From contig JAPLPD010000164.1 of the NCBI GenBank assembly GCA_026400395.1, forward strand, positions 1-49,346: 49,346 nt of DNA. The letters are read 5' to 3'. The position numbers and the translations under genes were made by a program. Source of the stretch: Alphaproteobacteria bacterium (lineage in GTDB: Bacteria > Pseudomonadota > Alphaproteobacteria > Rhizobiales > Xanthobacteraceae). The notes beneath the pieces are model-generated. The model saw only the letters and a list, made by a program, of their open reading frames with translations. It made no database searches and was not told where the DNA came from. Shown here piece after piece: positions 16,271-25,078 of the stretch (its first letter is position 1; every line of letters starts with the position of its first letter).

Positions 16271-17770
16271 ATGGATTTCCTCGCCAACCTCCAGATCGGT
16301 TTCGGCGTCGCGCTCACCGTACAGAACCTTCTGTACTGCTTCGCCGGTGTGCTGCTCGGCACCGTGGTCGGTGTGCTGCCCGGCATCGGCCCGGTCACCA
16401 CGGTCGCCATGCTGCTGCCGATCTCGTTCACGCTCGATCCGATATCGGAGATGATCATGCTCGCCGGCATCTATTACGGCGCGCAGTACGGCGGCTCGAC
16501 CACCGCGATCCTGGTCAATATTCCGGGCGAAGCGTCATCGGTCGTAACCACCATCGACGGCCACCAGATGGCCCGGCAGGGCCGCGCAGGACCAGCACTC
16601 GGGATCGCCGCGATCGGTTCGTTCTTCGCGGGCTCGGTCGCGACGCTGACGATTTGCATCGCCGCGCCGCCGCTCGCCGCCATCGCGCTGAACTTCGGCC
16701 CGGCGGAATACTTCTCGCTGATGGTGTGCGGCCTGATCGCCGCCGTCGTGCTGGCGCGCGGCTCAGTGCTCAAAGCCATTGGCATTGTGGTGTTGGGGCT
16801 GTTGCTCGGCATCGCCGGCACCGACGTGAACTCCGGCGTCCGGCGCTTCACGTTCGGCCTGACCGGGCTTGCTGACGGGATCGAATTCGTCGCGCTGTCG
16901 ATGGCGATATACGGCATCGCCGAATGCGCGATCAATCTCGAAAAGAAGGACGAGCAGGCCGAGGTCACCCGCGCCATCGGACGGGTGTGGCCGACGTGGG
17001 CCGACATCCGGCACTGCACGCCGGCGATCCTGCGCGGAACCGTGCTCGGCTCATTGCTCGGGGTACTGCCCGGCGGCGGTGCGCTGCTCGCGGCGTTCGG
17101 CGCCTATACGCTGGAGAAAAAGGTCGCGCGACCGCCGCGCACGTTCGGCAATGGCGACATCCGCGGCGTTGCCGCGCCGGAGTCCGCCAACAACGCCGGG
17201 GCGCAAACGTCGTTCATCCCAATGCTGACGCTCGGCATCCCCTCCAACCCGACCATGGCCATGATGATCGGCGCGTTGATGATCCACGGCATCTCGCCTG
17301 GGCCACGGGTGATGACCGAACGGCCGGAGCTGTTCTGGGGCCTGATCGCCAGCATGTGGATCGGCAACCTGATGCTGGTGATCCTCAACCTGCCGCTGGT
17401 CGGCATGTGGGTGAAGCTTCTGCGCATTCCGTACCGCTTGCTGTTTCCGGCGATCGTCGGCTTCTGCTGCATCGGCGCCTATGCGACCAACAGCAACGCC
17501 ACCGATCTGTTCGTGATGGCGTTCTTCTCGGTGTTCGGCTACCTCTGCCTCAAGCTCGAATGCGAGCCGGCGCCGCTCATTCTCGGTTTCGTGCTCGGTC
17601 CGCTGATGGAAGAGAACCTCCGGCGTTCGCTGCTGATGTCGCGCGGCGACCCGATGGTGCTTATCCAGGAGCCGATCAGCCTGACGTTCCTGATCGCCGC
17701 CGTTCTCCTGCTGCTGGTCGTGGCCGCGCCCGCGATACAGAAGAAGCGCGACGAAGCGCTGCAGGAATAA
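16271..17770 (+). CDS. tctA: TctA-like large membrane subunit of the tricarboxylate transporter
   Basis: A 499-residue polytopic permease with about 11-12 helices. Both halves carry the internal repeat hallmark: GVLPGIGPVTTVAMLLPI near residue 40 and GVLPGGGALLAAFGAYTLE near residue 265. The family signature GIYYGAQYGGSTTAILVNIPGE with GHQMARQGRAGPAL and the segment AAPESANNAGAQTSFIPMLTLGIP are intact. It forms the sodium-driven channel that moves the carboxylate delivered by Bug receptors. The ATG at 16271 fits known N-termini (DFLANLQIGFGVAL); longer frames upstream overlap tctB. It is the only TctA in a window that has seven Bug-type receptor genes. Confidence 0.95.
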   Translation: MDFLANLQIGFGVALTVQNLLYCFAGVLLGTVVGVLPGIGPVTTVAMLLPISFTLDPISEMIMLAGIYYGAQYGGSTTAILVNIPGEASSVVTTIDGHQMARQGRAGPALGIAAIGSFFAGSVATLTICIAAPPLAAIALNFGPAEYFSLMVCGLIAAVVLARGSVLKAIGIVVLGLLLGIAGTDVNSGVRRFTFGLTGLADGIEFVALSMAIYGIAECAINLEKKDEQAEVTRAIGRVWPTWADIRHCTPAILRGTVLGSLLGVLPGGGALLAAFGAYTLEKKVARPPRTFGNGDIRGVAAPESANNAGAQTSFIPMLTLGIPSNPTMAMMIGALMIHGISPGPRVMTERPELFWGLIASMWIGNLMLVILNLPLVGMWVKLLRIPYRLLFPAIVGFCCIGAYATNSNATDLFVMAFFSVFGYLCLKLECEPAPLILGFVLGPLMEENLRRSLLMSRGDPMVLIQEPISLTFLIAAVLLLLVVAAPAIQKKRDEALQE

Positions 17771-17796
17771 CCCGCTTTCACTCCATGAGGATCGCT

Positions 17797-18765
17797 ATGA
17801 ACCGATTGACCGCCGCGGCCCTGCTTCTGATCGCATCCGCGCTGCCCACCGCCGCGCAAAGCTGGCCGGATCGCCCGGTCAAGCTCATCGTGCCGTTCGG
17901 CGCCGGCGGCAGCGCAGACACCCTGGCCCGCGTGGTGGCCGAGCATCTGAGCGCGACGTTCAAGCAACAGTTCGTGGTGGAGAACCGCACCGGCGCGGGC
18001 GGCGCGATCGGCGCCGCCGCCATCGCCGCGGCCGCACCGGACGGCACCACCATCGGCATCACCAATCTCTCGATCCTGGCGCTGGTGCCGGCGATCAATC
18101 CCGCCGTGACCTATCACCCGATCGACGGCTTCACCCACATCGCCTATCTCGCGGGCGCCCCGGTGGCGCTCTCCGCCACGTCACAGTCCAGCATCAAGAC
18201 GCTGAAGGATTTCATCGACACAGGCAAGAAGAGCGACAAGCCGCTCACCTTCGCCTCATCGGGCGTCGGCTCGGACGGCCATCTGATGGGTGTCGCGATT
18301 TCGCTCGCCACCGGCGTGCCGCTCGAGCATGTGCCCTACCGCTCGACCTCGCAGGCGATGACCGACGTGGTCGCGGGCCACGTCACGCTATCAACGTTCA
18401 CGCTCTCGTCGTCGGCGCAATTCCTGCGCGGCGGCCAGTTCAACGGTCTGGCCCTCACCTCGCCCGAGCGGATGCCGGACCAACCGGAGATACCGACGTT
18501 CAAGGAACTGGGTTATCCGGCGCTCGTCGGCACGACATGGTTCTCGCTGTCGGGGCCGCCCAAGCTTTCGGCCGAGATCGCCGACAAGCTCAACGCCGAG
18601 GTCACCAGGATCGTCACCCTCCCCGAGGTGCAGTCGCGCTTCCGCCGCGACGGCTTCATCACCCAGCCGATGAGCGCCGCCGCGTTTACGAAGTATGTCG
18701 GCGACGAGGTGGCGCGCTGGAAGCCCCTGGTCGAGCAGGCGGGGCTGGCCGGCAAGGGCGGATAG
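17797..18765 (+). CDS. Second Bug-family receptor of the tct operon
   Basis: A 322-residue Bug receptor immediately after tctA (26 bp gap). Signal peptide residues 1-22 (LPTAAQ), then WPDRPVKLIVPFGAGGSAD, ENRTGAGGAIG, APDGTTIGI, FASSGVGSDGHLMG and HVPYRS. It differs from the first receptor over most of its length, so it is not a recent duplicate. The start at 17797 is preferred because TGAGGATCGCT lies just upstream; an ATG at 17785 (MRIAM) is the alternative, the same arrangement seen before the Bug gene at 8293. Two receptors flanking one TctBA pair suggests that the permease accepts more than one ligand. Confidence 0.9.
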   Translation: MNRLTAAALLLIASALPTAAQSWPDRPVKLIVPFGAGGSADTLARVVAEHLSATFKQQFVVENRTGAGGAIGAAAIAAAAPDGTTIGITNLSILALVPAINPAVTYHPIDGFTHIAYLAGAPVALSATSQSSIKTLKDFIDTGKKSDKPLTFASSGVGSDGHLMGVAISLATGVPLEHVPYRSTSQAMTDVVAGHVTLSTFTLSSSAQFLRGGQFNGLALTSPERMPDQPEIPTFKELGYPALVGTTWFSLSGPPKLSAEIADKLNAEVTRIVTLPEVQSRFRRDGFITQPMSAAAFTKYVGDEVARWKPLVEQAGLAGKGG

Positions 18766-18775
18766 AGGCCCCTTC

Positions 18776-18868
18776 CTAATCCAGCGGCTCCAGCTTCATC
18801 ACCGACGCCGCGTGATTGTTGCCGACCCACAAAGCACGAGGCGACGAGAGCCTAACAATTTTCGGGAG
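18776..18868 (-). pseudogene. 3' relic of a Vgb/streptogramin-lyase-like gene
   Basis: On the minus strand the last thirty codons before TAG (18778-18776) read LPKIVRLSSPRALWVGNNHA followed by ASVMKLEPLD. This strongly resembles the C-terminus of virginiamycin-B-lyase-like beta-propeller proteins of Bradyrhizobiaceae, in which a strand ending WVGxNHxASxxKxEPLD closes the propeller. Nothing upstream is recognisable, so only the tail appears to survive. The match rests on memory of that motif and is tentative. The remaining bases to 19042 hold the promoter region of the next gene and no other gene I can support. Confidence 0.35.
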
Positions 18869-19042
18869 TGCGCGACAGGCAATGCAGGCCCGGCGCGGCA
18901 TGGTTCGTGCATTTTGATCCGTTGCATCGCATGCGCGCCATTCGGACGCATGGAACCGGAAACCCGGATTCATCGACAATGACCGTACCCCCGAATAGAT
19001 TTTTGCTATCGCTTATGCTGCCGATCCGTTTGGAGTTCTGAA

Positions 19043-20083
19043 ATGCGCCGATTGCTGCCTGCCGCGCTTGCCCTGCTCGTCTCCGCCCTGCTCGTCTCCA
19101 CCCTGCCTGTCTCCGTCCTGCCCGTGCGGGCGCAGAGCGTCGAGGAGTTCTACAAGGGCAAGACCATCAACCTGGCGATCGGCTTCTCGGTCGGCGGCGG
19201 CTATGACCTCTACGCCCGCCATCTGGCGCGTTTCATGGGCCGGCACATCCCGGGCAACCCTGCCATCGTGCCGCAAAACATGGCGGGCGCGGGCAGCCTG
19301 CGCGCGGCGAACTTCATCTACACGGCGGCGCCGAAGGACGGCACCGCCTTCGGCACCTTCTCCCGCACCACCGGCATCAATCCTCTGCTGGAGAGCGGCG
19401 CGACCTTCGATGGCACCAAGTTCTCCTGGCTTGGCAGCATCACCGATGACGTGAGCCTCTGCATCACCTGGCACACCACGGCGGTGAAGAACTGGAGCGA
19501 CTTCCTGAAGGTTCCCTCCACGCTCGGCGGCCAGGGACCAAGCTCCGAGCCCGACGTGTTCGCCCGCCTCTACAAGAACGTGTTCAACGCCCCGATCAAG
19601 CTTGTCGCCGGCTATCCCGGCACCAACGAGATAGCGCTGGCGATGGAGCGCGGGGAGGTGGACGGCCTGTGTGGCTTGTCGTGGAGCACGATCAAGACCC
19701 GCCATGCGCAATGGCTCAAGGACAAGAAGATCAATTTGATCGTGCAGGCTTCGTTCAAGAAGGTGCCGGAGATCGGCGACGTGCCGCTGGCGGTGGAACA
19801 GACCAAGGACACCGAGAAGCTGCAGATCCTCAAGCTGTTCCTGGCCGCGCAGGAAATGGCGCGGCCGTTCGCGGCGCCGCCGGGCATTCCAGCCGACCGC
19901 AAGGCCGCGCTGGTCGCGGCGTTCGACGCCACCATGAAAGACCCAGAGTTCCTGGCCGAGGCCAGGAAGCTCGACATCGACGTCAATCCGGTCAGCGGCG
20001 CCGCGCTCGAAGCGTTGCTGGCGGAGCTTTATACGACGCCGAAGGATGTTCTGAAGAAAGCCGGCGAGTCGATTACGAAATAG
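19043..20083 (+). CDS. Divergent Bug-type receptor (subfamily A)
   Basis: A 346-residue periplasmic binding protein with a long hydrophobic leader that contains a short repeated LLVSTLPVSVLPV run and ends VRAQS. The body has a Bug-like first lobe, but the signature is GKTINLAIGFSVGGGYDLYARHLARF, then HIPGNPAIVPQNMAGAGSL, APKDGTAFGTFSR, and C-terminal VNPVSGAALEALLAELYTTP. This differs from canonical Bug receptors and is shared with the gene at 38546, to which it is clearly paralogous. Ligand unknown. GGAG precedes the ATG by nine bases. It stands alone, 28 bp from a convergent gene, and the nearest downstream plus-strand gene is the lone coxL at 20877. The other subfamily member is also beside molybdenum-hydroxylase genes. 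Confidence 0.85.
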   Translation: MRRLLPAALALLVSALLVSTLPVSVLPVRAQSVEEFYKGKTINLAIGFSVGGGYDLYARHLARFMGRHIPGNPAIVPQNMAGAGSLRAANFIYTAAPKDGTAFGTFSRTTGINPLLESGATFDGTKFSWLGSITDDVSLCITWHTTAVKNWSDFLKVPSTLGGQGPSSEPDVFARLYKNVFNAPIKLVAGYPGTNEIALAMERGEVDGLCGLSWSTIKTRHAQWLKDKKINLIVQASFKKVPEIGDVPLAVEQTKDTEKLQILKLFLAAQEMARPFAAPPGIPADRKAALVAAFDATMKDPEFLAEARKLDIDVNPVSGAALEALLAELYTTPKDVLKKAGESITK

Positions 20084-20106
20084 CGCTCACCGCAGATCGG
20101 CGAGCG
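20084..20106. terminator. Stem-loop between convergent genes
   Basis: CGCTC-a-CCG (20084-20092), loop CAGAT, CGG-c-GAGCG (20098-20106). It begins immediately after the stop of the Bug-type gene and lies before the convergent stop at 20112, so it could end transcripts from both sides. There is no T tract, so factor-independent termination is uncertain. Confidence 0.4.
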
Positions 20107-20111
20107 AGGAC

Positions 20112-20654
20112 TTACTGCGGTCCATTGAGCGTACGCAGCCCGGTCACGAACACATTCGGCTGCATCAGCCCTCCGGGCATGGTCCACAGACCCATTTCGC
20201 GCGCGACCTGCGATGCGAACTCGTTGCAGTTGTAGAAGAACAGATTCCAGCGGTGCTCCGACCCCTGCAGATAGCGCAGCGTTTCCTGGAGATGCATGTA
20301 TTCAGCCGCAGTCAGCCGCCGGCGATAAGCCGCGGTGATGCTGAGACGGGCGTCTTCTTTCCCGAACTTGATGTAGGCCGAAACCGGCATCAACACCGGC
20401 AGTATTGATTCGTGGTATTCGTCATTCGGATAAAGACCGGCGTGCCGCTCCTGCAGGACTCGCCCGCGGCCATCGACGCGCCCATACGCAATAAACGTAT
20501 GCCCCAGAGCGCCGCCGGATCGCGCCCGAAACTCCATGAAGTACGGCGAAGGCGGCTCAGCCATGCGCCGCGTGGGCGCCTGCTGGGCGACAGCGCTAGC
20601 CGTCAGCGCAACGACGATAAGTCCGGCGATGAGCAGCGGCGCGGGCCGGATCAT
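20112..20654 (-). CDS. Exported protein with H...NCxxF motif, possible papain-like (LRAT/PPPDE-type) hydrolase
   Basis: A 180-residue exported protein: signal peptide residues 1-24 (hydrophobic core PLLIAGLIVVALT, cleavage near SAVAQ). The mature part has ALGHTFIAYGRVDGRG (H52), a central PNDEYHESILPVLMP segment and a late FFYNCNEFASQVAREMGL (C143). A His strand early and a Cys helix preceded by aromatic residues late is the circularly permuted papain layout of LRAT/PPPDE/NlpC-like enzymes, so C143-H52 may form a catalytic pair. This is inferred from motif layout only. The start at 20654 follows GGAG; an ATG at 20669 is possible. No operon partner; it is convergent with the Bug-type gene. Confidence 0.6.
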   Translation of the reverse strand: MIRPAPLLIAGLIVVALTASAVAQQAPTRRMAEPPSPYFMEFRARSGGALGHTFIAYGRVDGRGRVLQERHAGLYPNDEYHESILPVLMPVSAYIKFGKEDARLSITAAYRRRLTAAEYMHLQETLRYLQGSEHRWNLFFYNCNEFASQVAREMGLWTMPGGLMQPNVFVTGLRTLNGPQ

Positions 20655-20876
20655 GGCCACTCCGAACATTTCACGCGGCTCCAGGCACCCGCCCCGTGCA
20701 TGGACCGCGGCAACAGGATTCGCAGGATCGCACCTCCGCCGCAACGGCCAGGTCGCAAGTGGGTTAACGCCACCGCCCGCCGCCGCGGCCCTTGTCCCGG
20801 CGGGCCGCGTCTTGCTTAATGGCCAAGACTTCGATGCCCGCGAAGCGTGGGCACGATCAACGAAGGATCGAGGCTT

Positions 20877-23204
20877 GTGTCATCACCCACCACCACCATC
20901 GGCTCCCGCATCACCCGTCTGGAGGACGAACCGCTGCTGCGCGGCCGAGGCCGCTTCTTCGATGACATTGCCCTGTCCGGCATGTGGCACGCGGCGTTCG
21001 TGCGGAGCCCGCACCCCCACGCGCTGATCAAATCCATCGACACCGGCGCGGCGCTGGCCTTGCCGGGCGTCCACGCGGTGCTGACCCTCGACGATCTGGC
21101 CAAGATCATGGTGAGCCGCCGCATGACGCGGCATTCCAACTCGGGCATGCCGCTCGACAAGTGCTGGCCGTTCGCGCTTGCCCCCGGGGAGGTGTCGTAT
21201 GTCGGCGAGCCGGTCGCCATGGTGCTGGCGGACAATCGCTACATCGCCGAGGACGCCGCCGCGCTGGTGATGGTGGACTACGAGATCTTGCCGTTCGTCG
21301 CCGACGTGCGCAAAGCGAAGGATTCTCCGCCGATTCGGCGCGAACTCGCGAGCAATGTCATCACCACCTACAAGGTGGCGTTCGGCGACGTCGATGCTGC
21401 CTTCGCCAAGGCCGCCCATGTGTTCAAGCGTGAGCTGTGGCAGCATCGAGGCGCGGCGCATTCGATCGAGGCACGCGGCCTGGTCGCCGAACTGCGCCAG
21501 GCCGACGGCGGCATCACCGTGCATGCCTCGACCCAGAAGGCGCACGATCTGCAGCAGACGCTGACAACCCTGATGGATTTCGACCAGGACTTGCGCGTCG
21601 CCGCGCCGGACATCGGCGGCGGCTTCGGCGCCAAGCTCTGCGTCTACTCCGAGGACGTCGCGGTGACCGCCGCCGCCAAGCTGCTCAACCGGTCGATCAA
21701 GTGGACCGAGGATCGCCGCGAGTACTTCACCAACGCGGTGCACGAGCGGGACCAGTATTGGCACCTGGAGATCGCCGTCGATGCAGAAGCCAAGGTGCTC
21801 GGCGTACGCGGCAAGCTGCTGCACGACACCGGCGCCTTCACGCACCAGGACCCGAACATTCCCTACAACTCCGCCTCGACCATGAGCGGGCCCTATATCG
21901 TGCCGGGCCTGTCGATCGACGTCACCATTGCCATGAGCAACAAGACGCCGGTGTCGTCGGTGCGTGGCGCCGGCTATCCCCAAGCGGCGTTTGCAATGGA
22001 ACGGCTGCTCGATCTGGTCGCTCATGAGATGAAGCTCGACCGTGCCGAGGTGCGGCGGCGCAACCTGATCCCGGCGCATAAGATGCCCTACAAGAAGCCG
22101 CTGAAGGCGCGCTCCGGCGCGGCGATGGAATACGACAGCGGCGATTATCCGGCCTGCCAGGCCGAGGCACTGACCGCCGCCGGCTGGGACGATTTCCCGA
22201 AGCGGCAGGCCGCTGCGCGTGCAAGCGGGCGTTACCTCGGCATCGGGCTCGCGCATGGCGTGAAAGGCACCGGCCGCGGACCGTTTGAATCCGGACTGGT
22301 GCGAATCTCGCGCACTGGCAAGGTCACCGTGTTCACTGGCGCGTCGGCGATGGGACAGGGCCTCGGCACCGCCATGGCGCAGATCGCCGCGGCCCAGATT
22401 GGCGTCCCGGTCGAAAACGTCACGGTGGTGGCGGGCGACACCAGCGGCGTTTCGCTGGGACTCGGCGGATTCGCCAGCCGGCAGACCGTCACCGCGGGCT
22501 CGTCGGTGCATCTTGCCGCGCTGGCCGTGGCCGACAAGGCGAAGAAGGTTGCAAGCCACATCCTCGAAGCGGCCGAACACGACCTTGAACTTGCCGGAGG
22601 CGAGGTCCGCGTGGTCGGCGCCCCGCAACTCAACGTCAAGCTCGGCGAGATCGCGCGCATCCTACAGGGCGCGCCAGGCTACGGCTTCCCGGCCGGCGTC
22701 GATCCGGGCCTTGAGGCCACGTCGATGCACCGCATGGACTCTCTATCCTACGCCAACGCCTGCCATGTCGCCGAAGTTGAGGTCGATACCGAAACCGGCG
22801 AGGTGAAAATCCTGCGCTACGTGGCGATGCAGGACTCCGGCGTGCTGATCAATCCGATGATGGTCGAGGGCCAGATCCACGGCGGCGTCGCTCACGGTAT
22901 CGGCAACGCGTTCTACGAGTGGATGGGCTATGACGATGGCGCACAGCCGGTGACCACGACACTCGCGGACTATCTGCTGCCGACCGCGACCGAGGTTCCG
23001 ATGTTCACCACGCTCTACAAGGAGACGCGGTCGCCGCTCAATCCCCTCGGCGTCAAAGGGGTCGGCGAAGCCGGCACGATTCCCGCCGCGGCCGCGCTCA
23101 TTTCGGCCGTCGAGGATGCGTTGTCGCCATTCAACGTGCGCATCGGCCAAGTGCCGCTGACGCCGATGAAAATCGTCGAGATGATCCGCGCCGCGAAGAT
23201 CTAA
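20877..23204 (+). CDS. Molybdenum hydroxylase large subunit, CoxL/xanthine dehydrogenase family
   Basis: A 775-residue molybdopterin-cytosine-dinucleotide-binding catalytic subunit. In order: N-terminal FVRSPHPHA, GGGFGAKLCVYSED (the molybdenum-site loop), VRGAGYPQAAFAMERLLD, ASAMGQGLGTAMAQIAA, INPMMVEGQIHGGVAHGIG, SPLNPLGVKGVGEAGT with the catalytic Glu731, all intact. It lacks the CoxL-specific AYRCSFR copper/selenium motif, so it is an oxidase or dehydrogenase of a ring or aldehyde, not a CO dehydrogenase. The GTG at 20877 is chosen over a GTG at 20847 because GAGG lies just upstream. Its FAD and iron-sulfur subunits are not adjacent; the nearest M and S genes lie 14 kb away. Confidence 0.9.
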   Translation: MSSPTTTIGSRITRLEDEPLLRGRGRFFDDIALSGMWHAAFVRSPHPHALIKSIDTGAALALPGVHAVLTLDDLAKIMVSRRMTRHSNSGMPLDKCWPFALAPGEVSYVGEPVAMVLADNRYIAEDAAALVMVDYEILPFVADVRKAKDSPPIRRELASNVITTYKVAFGDVDAAFAKAAHVFKRELWQHRGAAHSIEARGLVAELRQADGGITVHASTQKAHDLQQTLTTLMDFDQDLRVAAPDIGGGFGAKLCVYSEDVAVTAAAKLLNRSIKWTEDRREYFTNAVHERDQYWHLEIAVDAEAKVLGVRGKLLHDTGAFTHQDPNIPYNSASTMSGPYIVPGLSIDVTIAMSNKTPVSSVRGAGYPQAAFAMERLLDLVAHEMKLDRAEVRRRNLIPAHKMPYKKPLKARSGAAMEYDSGDYPACQAEALTAAGWDDFPKRQAAARASGRYLGIGLAHGVKGTGRGPFESGLVRISRTGKVTVFTGASAMGQGLGTAMAQIAAAQIGVPVENVTVVAGDTSGVSLGLGGFASRQTVTAGSSVHLAALAVADKAKKVASHILEAAEHDLELAGGEVRVVGAPQLNVKLGEIARILQGAPGYGFPAGVDPGLEATSMHRMDSLSYANACHVAEVEVDTETGEVKILRYVAMQDSGVLINPMMVEGQIHGGVAHGIGNAFYEWMGYDDGAQPVTTTLADYLLPTATEVPMFTTLYKETRSPLNPLGVKGVGEAGTIPAAAALISAVEDALSPFNVRIGQVPLTPMKIVEMIRAAKI

Positions 23205-23308
23205 TGCTCCGGTGGCGAGCCGAAGGGACGCGAACCCACCAGCACCAGAATCCAGATGGCCACCAAGCTCCCAAACGAGACCACAAGCACCATTGCACCG
23301 CTCAGCAT
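23201..23308 (-). CDS. 35-residue single-helix membrane peptide
   Basis: A tiny gene that begins at an ATG (23308) with GGGAGGG five bases upstream and ends with a TAG that overlaps the stop of the opposite coxL gene. The product is one transmembrane helix (about residues 4-25: AMVLVVSFGSLVAIWILVLV) with a short polar tail SRPFGSPPEH. It lies 89 bp downstream of the Bug gene on the same strand and could be its last cistron. Too short for database-like judgement; the strong ribosome site and clean helix are the evidence. Confidence 0.5.
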   Translation of the reverse strand: MLSGAMVLVVSFGSLVAIWILVLVGSRPFGSPPEH

Positions 23309-23397
23309 GCCGCCCTCCCTTTGCCGGTCCCTCCTCGTTGAGAGGGTTCCGTTATTGATCCTAGCACTGATCCGGCCACGTCGTCAGCGCGACCGGG

Positions 23398-24366
23398 CTA
23401 TTGCGCTTTGATGCCCGCCTGCTTGACCACACGGCCCCATTTGACGATCTCATCGGCCATGTAGGCGCCGAACTGCGCCGCGCTCATGCTGACGATGTCG
23501 GCGCCTTCAGCGGCGAACAGTTTCTGCACGTCGGGGGTCGCCATGATCTCGGAAATCTCCTTGTGCAGCCGCGCGACGATCGGTTCGGGCGTGCCGCCGG
23601 TCGCAACGACGCCGATCCAGTTCGCCGCCTCGTAGCCCGGCACGCCGGCCTCGATCACAGTCGGCACGTCCGGCAGCACGGGACTGCGCATCGTGCTGCC
23701 GACTCCGAGCGCGCGAAGCTTGCCCGGGCGGATATGCACGGCGCTCGATGTCACCGAGCCGAACGCGATCTTGGTGTGACCAGCGACCACGTCGATCAGC
23801 GCCGGCCCGGCACCGCGAAACGGGATGTGCAGGATATCGACATTGGCGGTGATCTTGAACAACTCACCGGCCAGATGCAGGAAGGTGCCGACGCCGGACG
23901 AAGCGTATTGCAGTTCGCCGGGCTTGGCCTTGGCGAGCGCGACCAATTCCTTGATGCTGTTCACCGGCAGGCCGGGATTGACCGTGACCACATTCGGCGC
24001 GGCGACCAGCATCGCGACCGGGGCGAAGGACTTCACCGGATCGTAGGGCAGCGTGTAGAGCCACGGGTTGACCGCACCCGCCAGCGACACGATCAGCAAT
24101 GTGTGGCCGTCTTTCGGGGCATTGGCGACAATCTCACTGCCGACCACTCCGCCGGCGCCGCCGCGGTTGTCGACGATCACCTGCTTGCCGAGCCGCTCCC
24201 CGAGATGCTGCGAAAGAACGCGCGCAACGATGTCGTTGATGCCGCCGGGCGGGAACGGAACGACCAGCCGCACCGGGCGGTTCGGGTAATCCTGCGCCGA
24301 GGATGGCGTTGAAAACGCCAGCAGCGCGCAAGCGACTGCCGCCAGCACATCGCGCATGCCCGCCAT
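23398..24366 (-). CDS. Bug-family periplasmic receptor
   Basis: A 322-residue Bug receptor: signal peptide residues 1-26 (LLAFSTPSSAQD), then YPNRPVRLVVPFPPGGIND, DNRGGAGGVVG, APKDGHTLLI, YASSGVGTFLHLAG and HIPFRG. The start at 24366 has GGAGAGG five bases upstream; ATGs at 24399 and 24357 are alternatives. No permease genes adjoin it; a 35-codon membrane peptide gene follows. The receptor would depend on a TctAB pair elsewhere, for example that at 15814-17770. Confidence 0.9.
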   Translation of the reverse strand: MAGMRDVLAAVACALLAFSTPSSAQDYPNRPVRLVVPFPPGGINDIVARVLSQHLGERLGKQVIVDNRGGAGGVVGSEIVANAPKDGHTLLIVSLAGAVNPWLYTLPYDPVKSFAPVAMLVAAPNVVTVNPGLPVNSIKELVALAKAKPGELQYASSGVGTFLHLAGELFKITANVDILHIPFRGAGPALIDVVAGHTKIAFGSVTSSAVHIRPGKLRALGVGSTMRSPVLPDVPTVIEAGVPGYEAANWIGVVATGGTPEPIVARLHKEISEIMATPDVQKLFAAEGADIVSMSAAQFGAYMADEIVKWGRVVKQAGIKAQ

Positions 24367-24499
24367 GAGTCCCTCTCCACCCGCCGTTTTGACCAGCATG
24401 CGCGGGTGGCGCGATCATTTCAATGCGAGGGGCGTGCCGTCCCGGGCCAAGCATGGTAATTTGCCGCTGCCGGTCCGGTCATTCGAGGAACATCCAGTC

Positions 24500-24991
24500 A
24501 TGGTTTTCGGTGTCAGCTTGGCGACCTATACGATCATCCACGTCATCATCAGCCTGATCGCTATTGCCGCCGGCTTCATCGTGGTGTTCGGGATGCTGCA
24601 GGGCAACCGGATGGCGCAGTGGACCGCGGTATTCCTTTTCACGACGATCCTGACGAGCCTGACCGGCTTCGGATTCCCATTCGAGCACATCCTGCCGTCT
24701 CACGCTGTGGGCGCGCTGTCGTTGCTTTTCCTGGCGGTGGCGGTTTACGCGGTCTATGGCGGCCGCCTGCGCGGCGCTTGGCGCTCGACCTATGTCGTCA
24801 CCGCGGTCATCGCACTGTGGTTCAACGTGTTCGTGCTGATCGTGCAGTCGTTCCAGAAGGTGGGCTTCCTCAAGCCCCTGGCGCCGACGCAATCGGAGCC
24901 GCCGTTCCTGATCGCCCAACTCGCCGGACTGGGGTTGCTTGCCGTGCTGGGCTTCCTGGCGATAAGGAAATTCCGACCGATGACGGCGTAG
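24500..24991 (+). CDS. Four-helix integral membrane protein, unknown function
   Basis: A 163-residue inner-membrane protein with four predicted helices (about residues 8-30, 40-60, 66-87 and 95-115) and a C-terminal fifth hydrophobic stretch, residues 135-155. Features: TIIHVIISLIAIAAGFIVVFG, a conserved-looking TGFGFPFEHILPSHAVG loop with possible metal or haem-type His residues, and RGAWRSTYVV. GAGGAA lies about nine bases before the ATG at 24500; the frame is open further upstream but that part is not hydrophobic. I do not recognise the family with certainty. It stands alone between a divergent Bug gene and the phosphonate-type transporter genes. Confidence 0.72.
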   Translation: MVFGVSLATYTIIHVIISLIAIAAGFIVVFGMLQGNRMAQWTAVFLFTTILTSLTGFGFPFEHILPSHAVGALSLLFLAVAVYAVYGGRLRGAWRSTYVVTAVIALWFNVFVLIVQSFQKVGFLKPLAPTQSEPPFLIAQLAGLGLLAVLGFLAIRKFRPMTA

Positions 24992-25078
24992 CGGGCCTGC
25001 AGGATTGCGATATCATCCGCCCTGTCGCACGGCTGTCGTCCAGAAACGTCAGAATCGCCGCAGCGGCAGGGAGAATGC

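Noticed and set aside
16924-17796. A 613-residue protein joined to the Bug gene at 17797
   Set aside because: The upstream half is the tctA region in another frame; the Bug signal peptide starts at 17797.
20883-22628. A 581-codon frame antisense to the lone coxL
   Set aside because: Shadow frame; the plus strand encodes a complete CoxL protein.
20877-23204. Annotation as a true CO dehydrogenase large subunit
   Set aside because: The AYRCSFR motif with the copper-ligating Cys is absent.
24356-24499. An N-terminal extension of the four-helix membrane protein
   Set aside because: Not hydrophobic or conserved-looking, and it overlaps the divergent Bug gene; GAGGAA marks the ATG at 24500.
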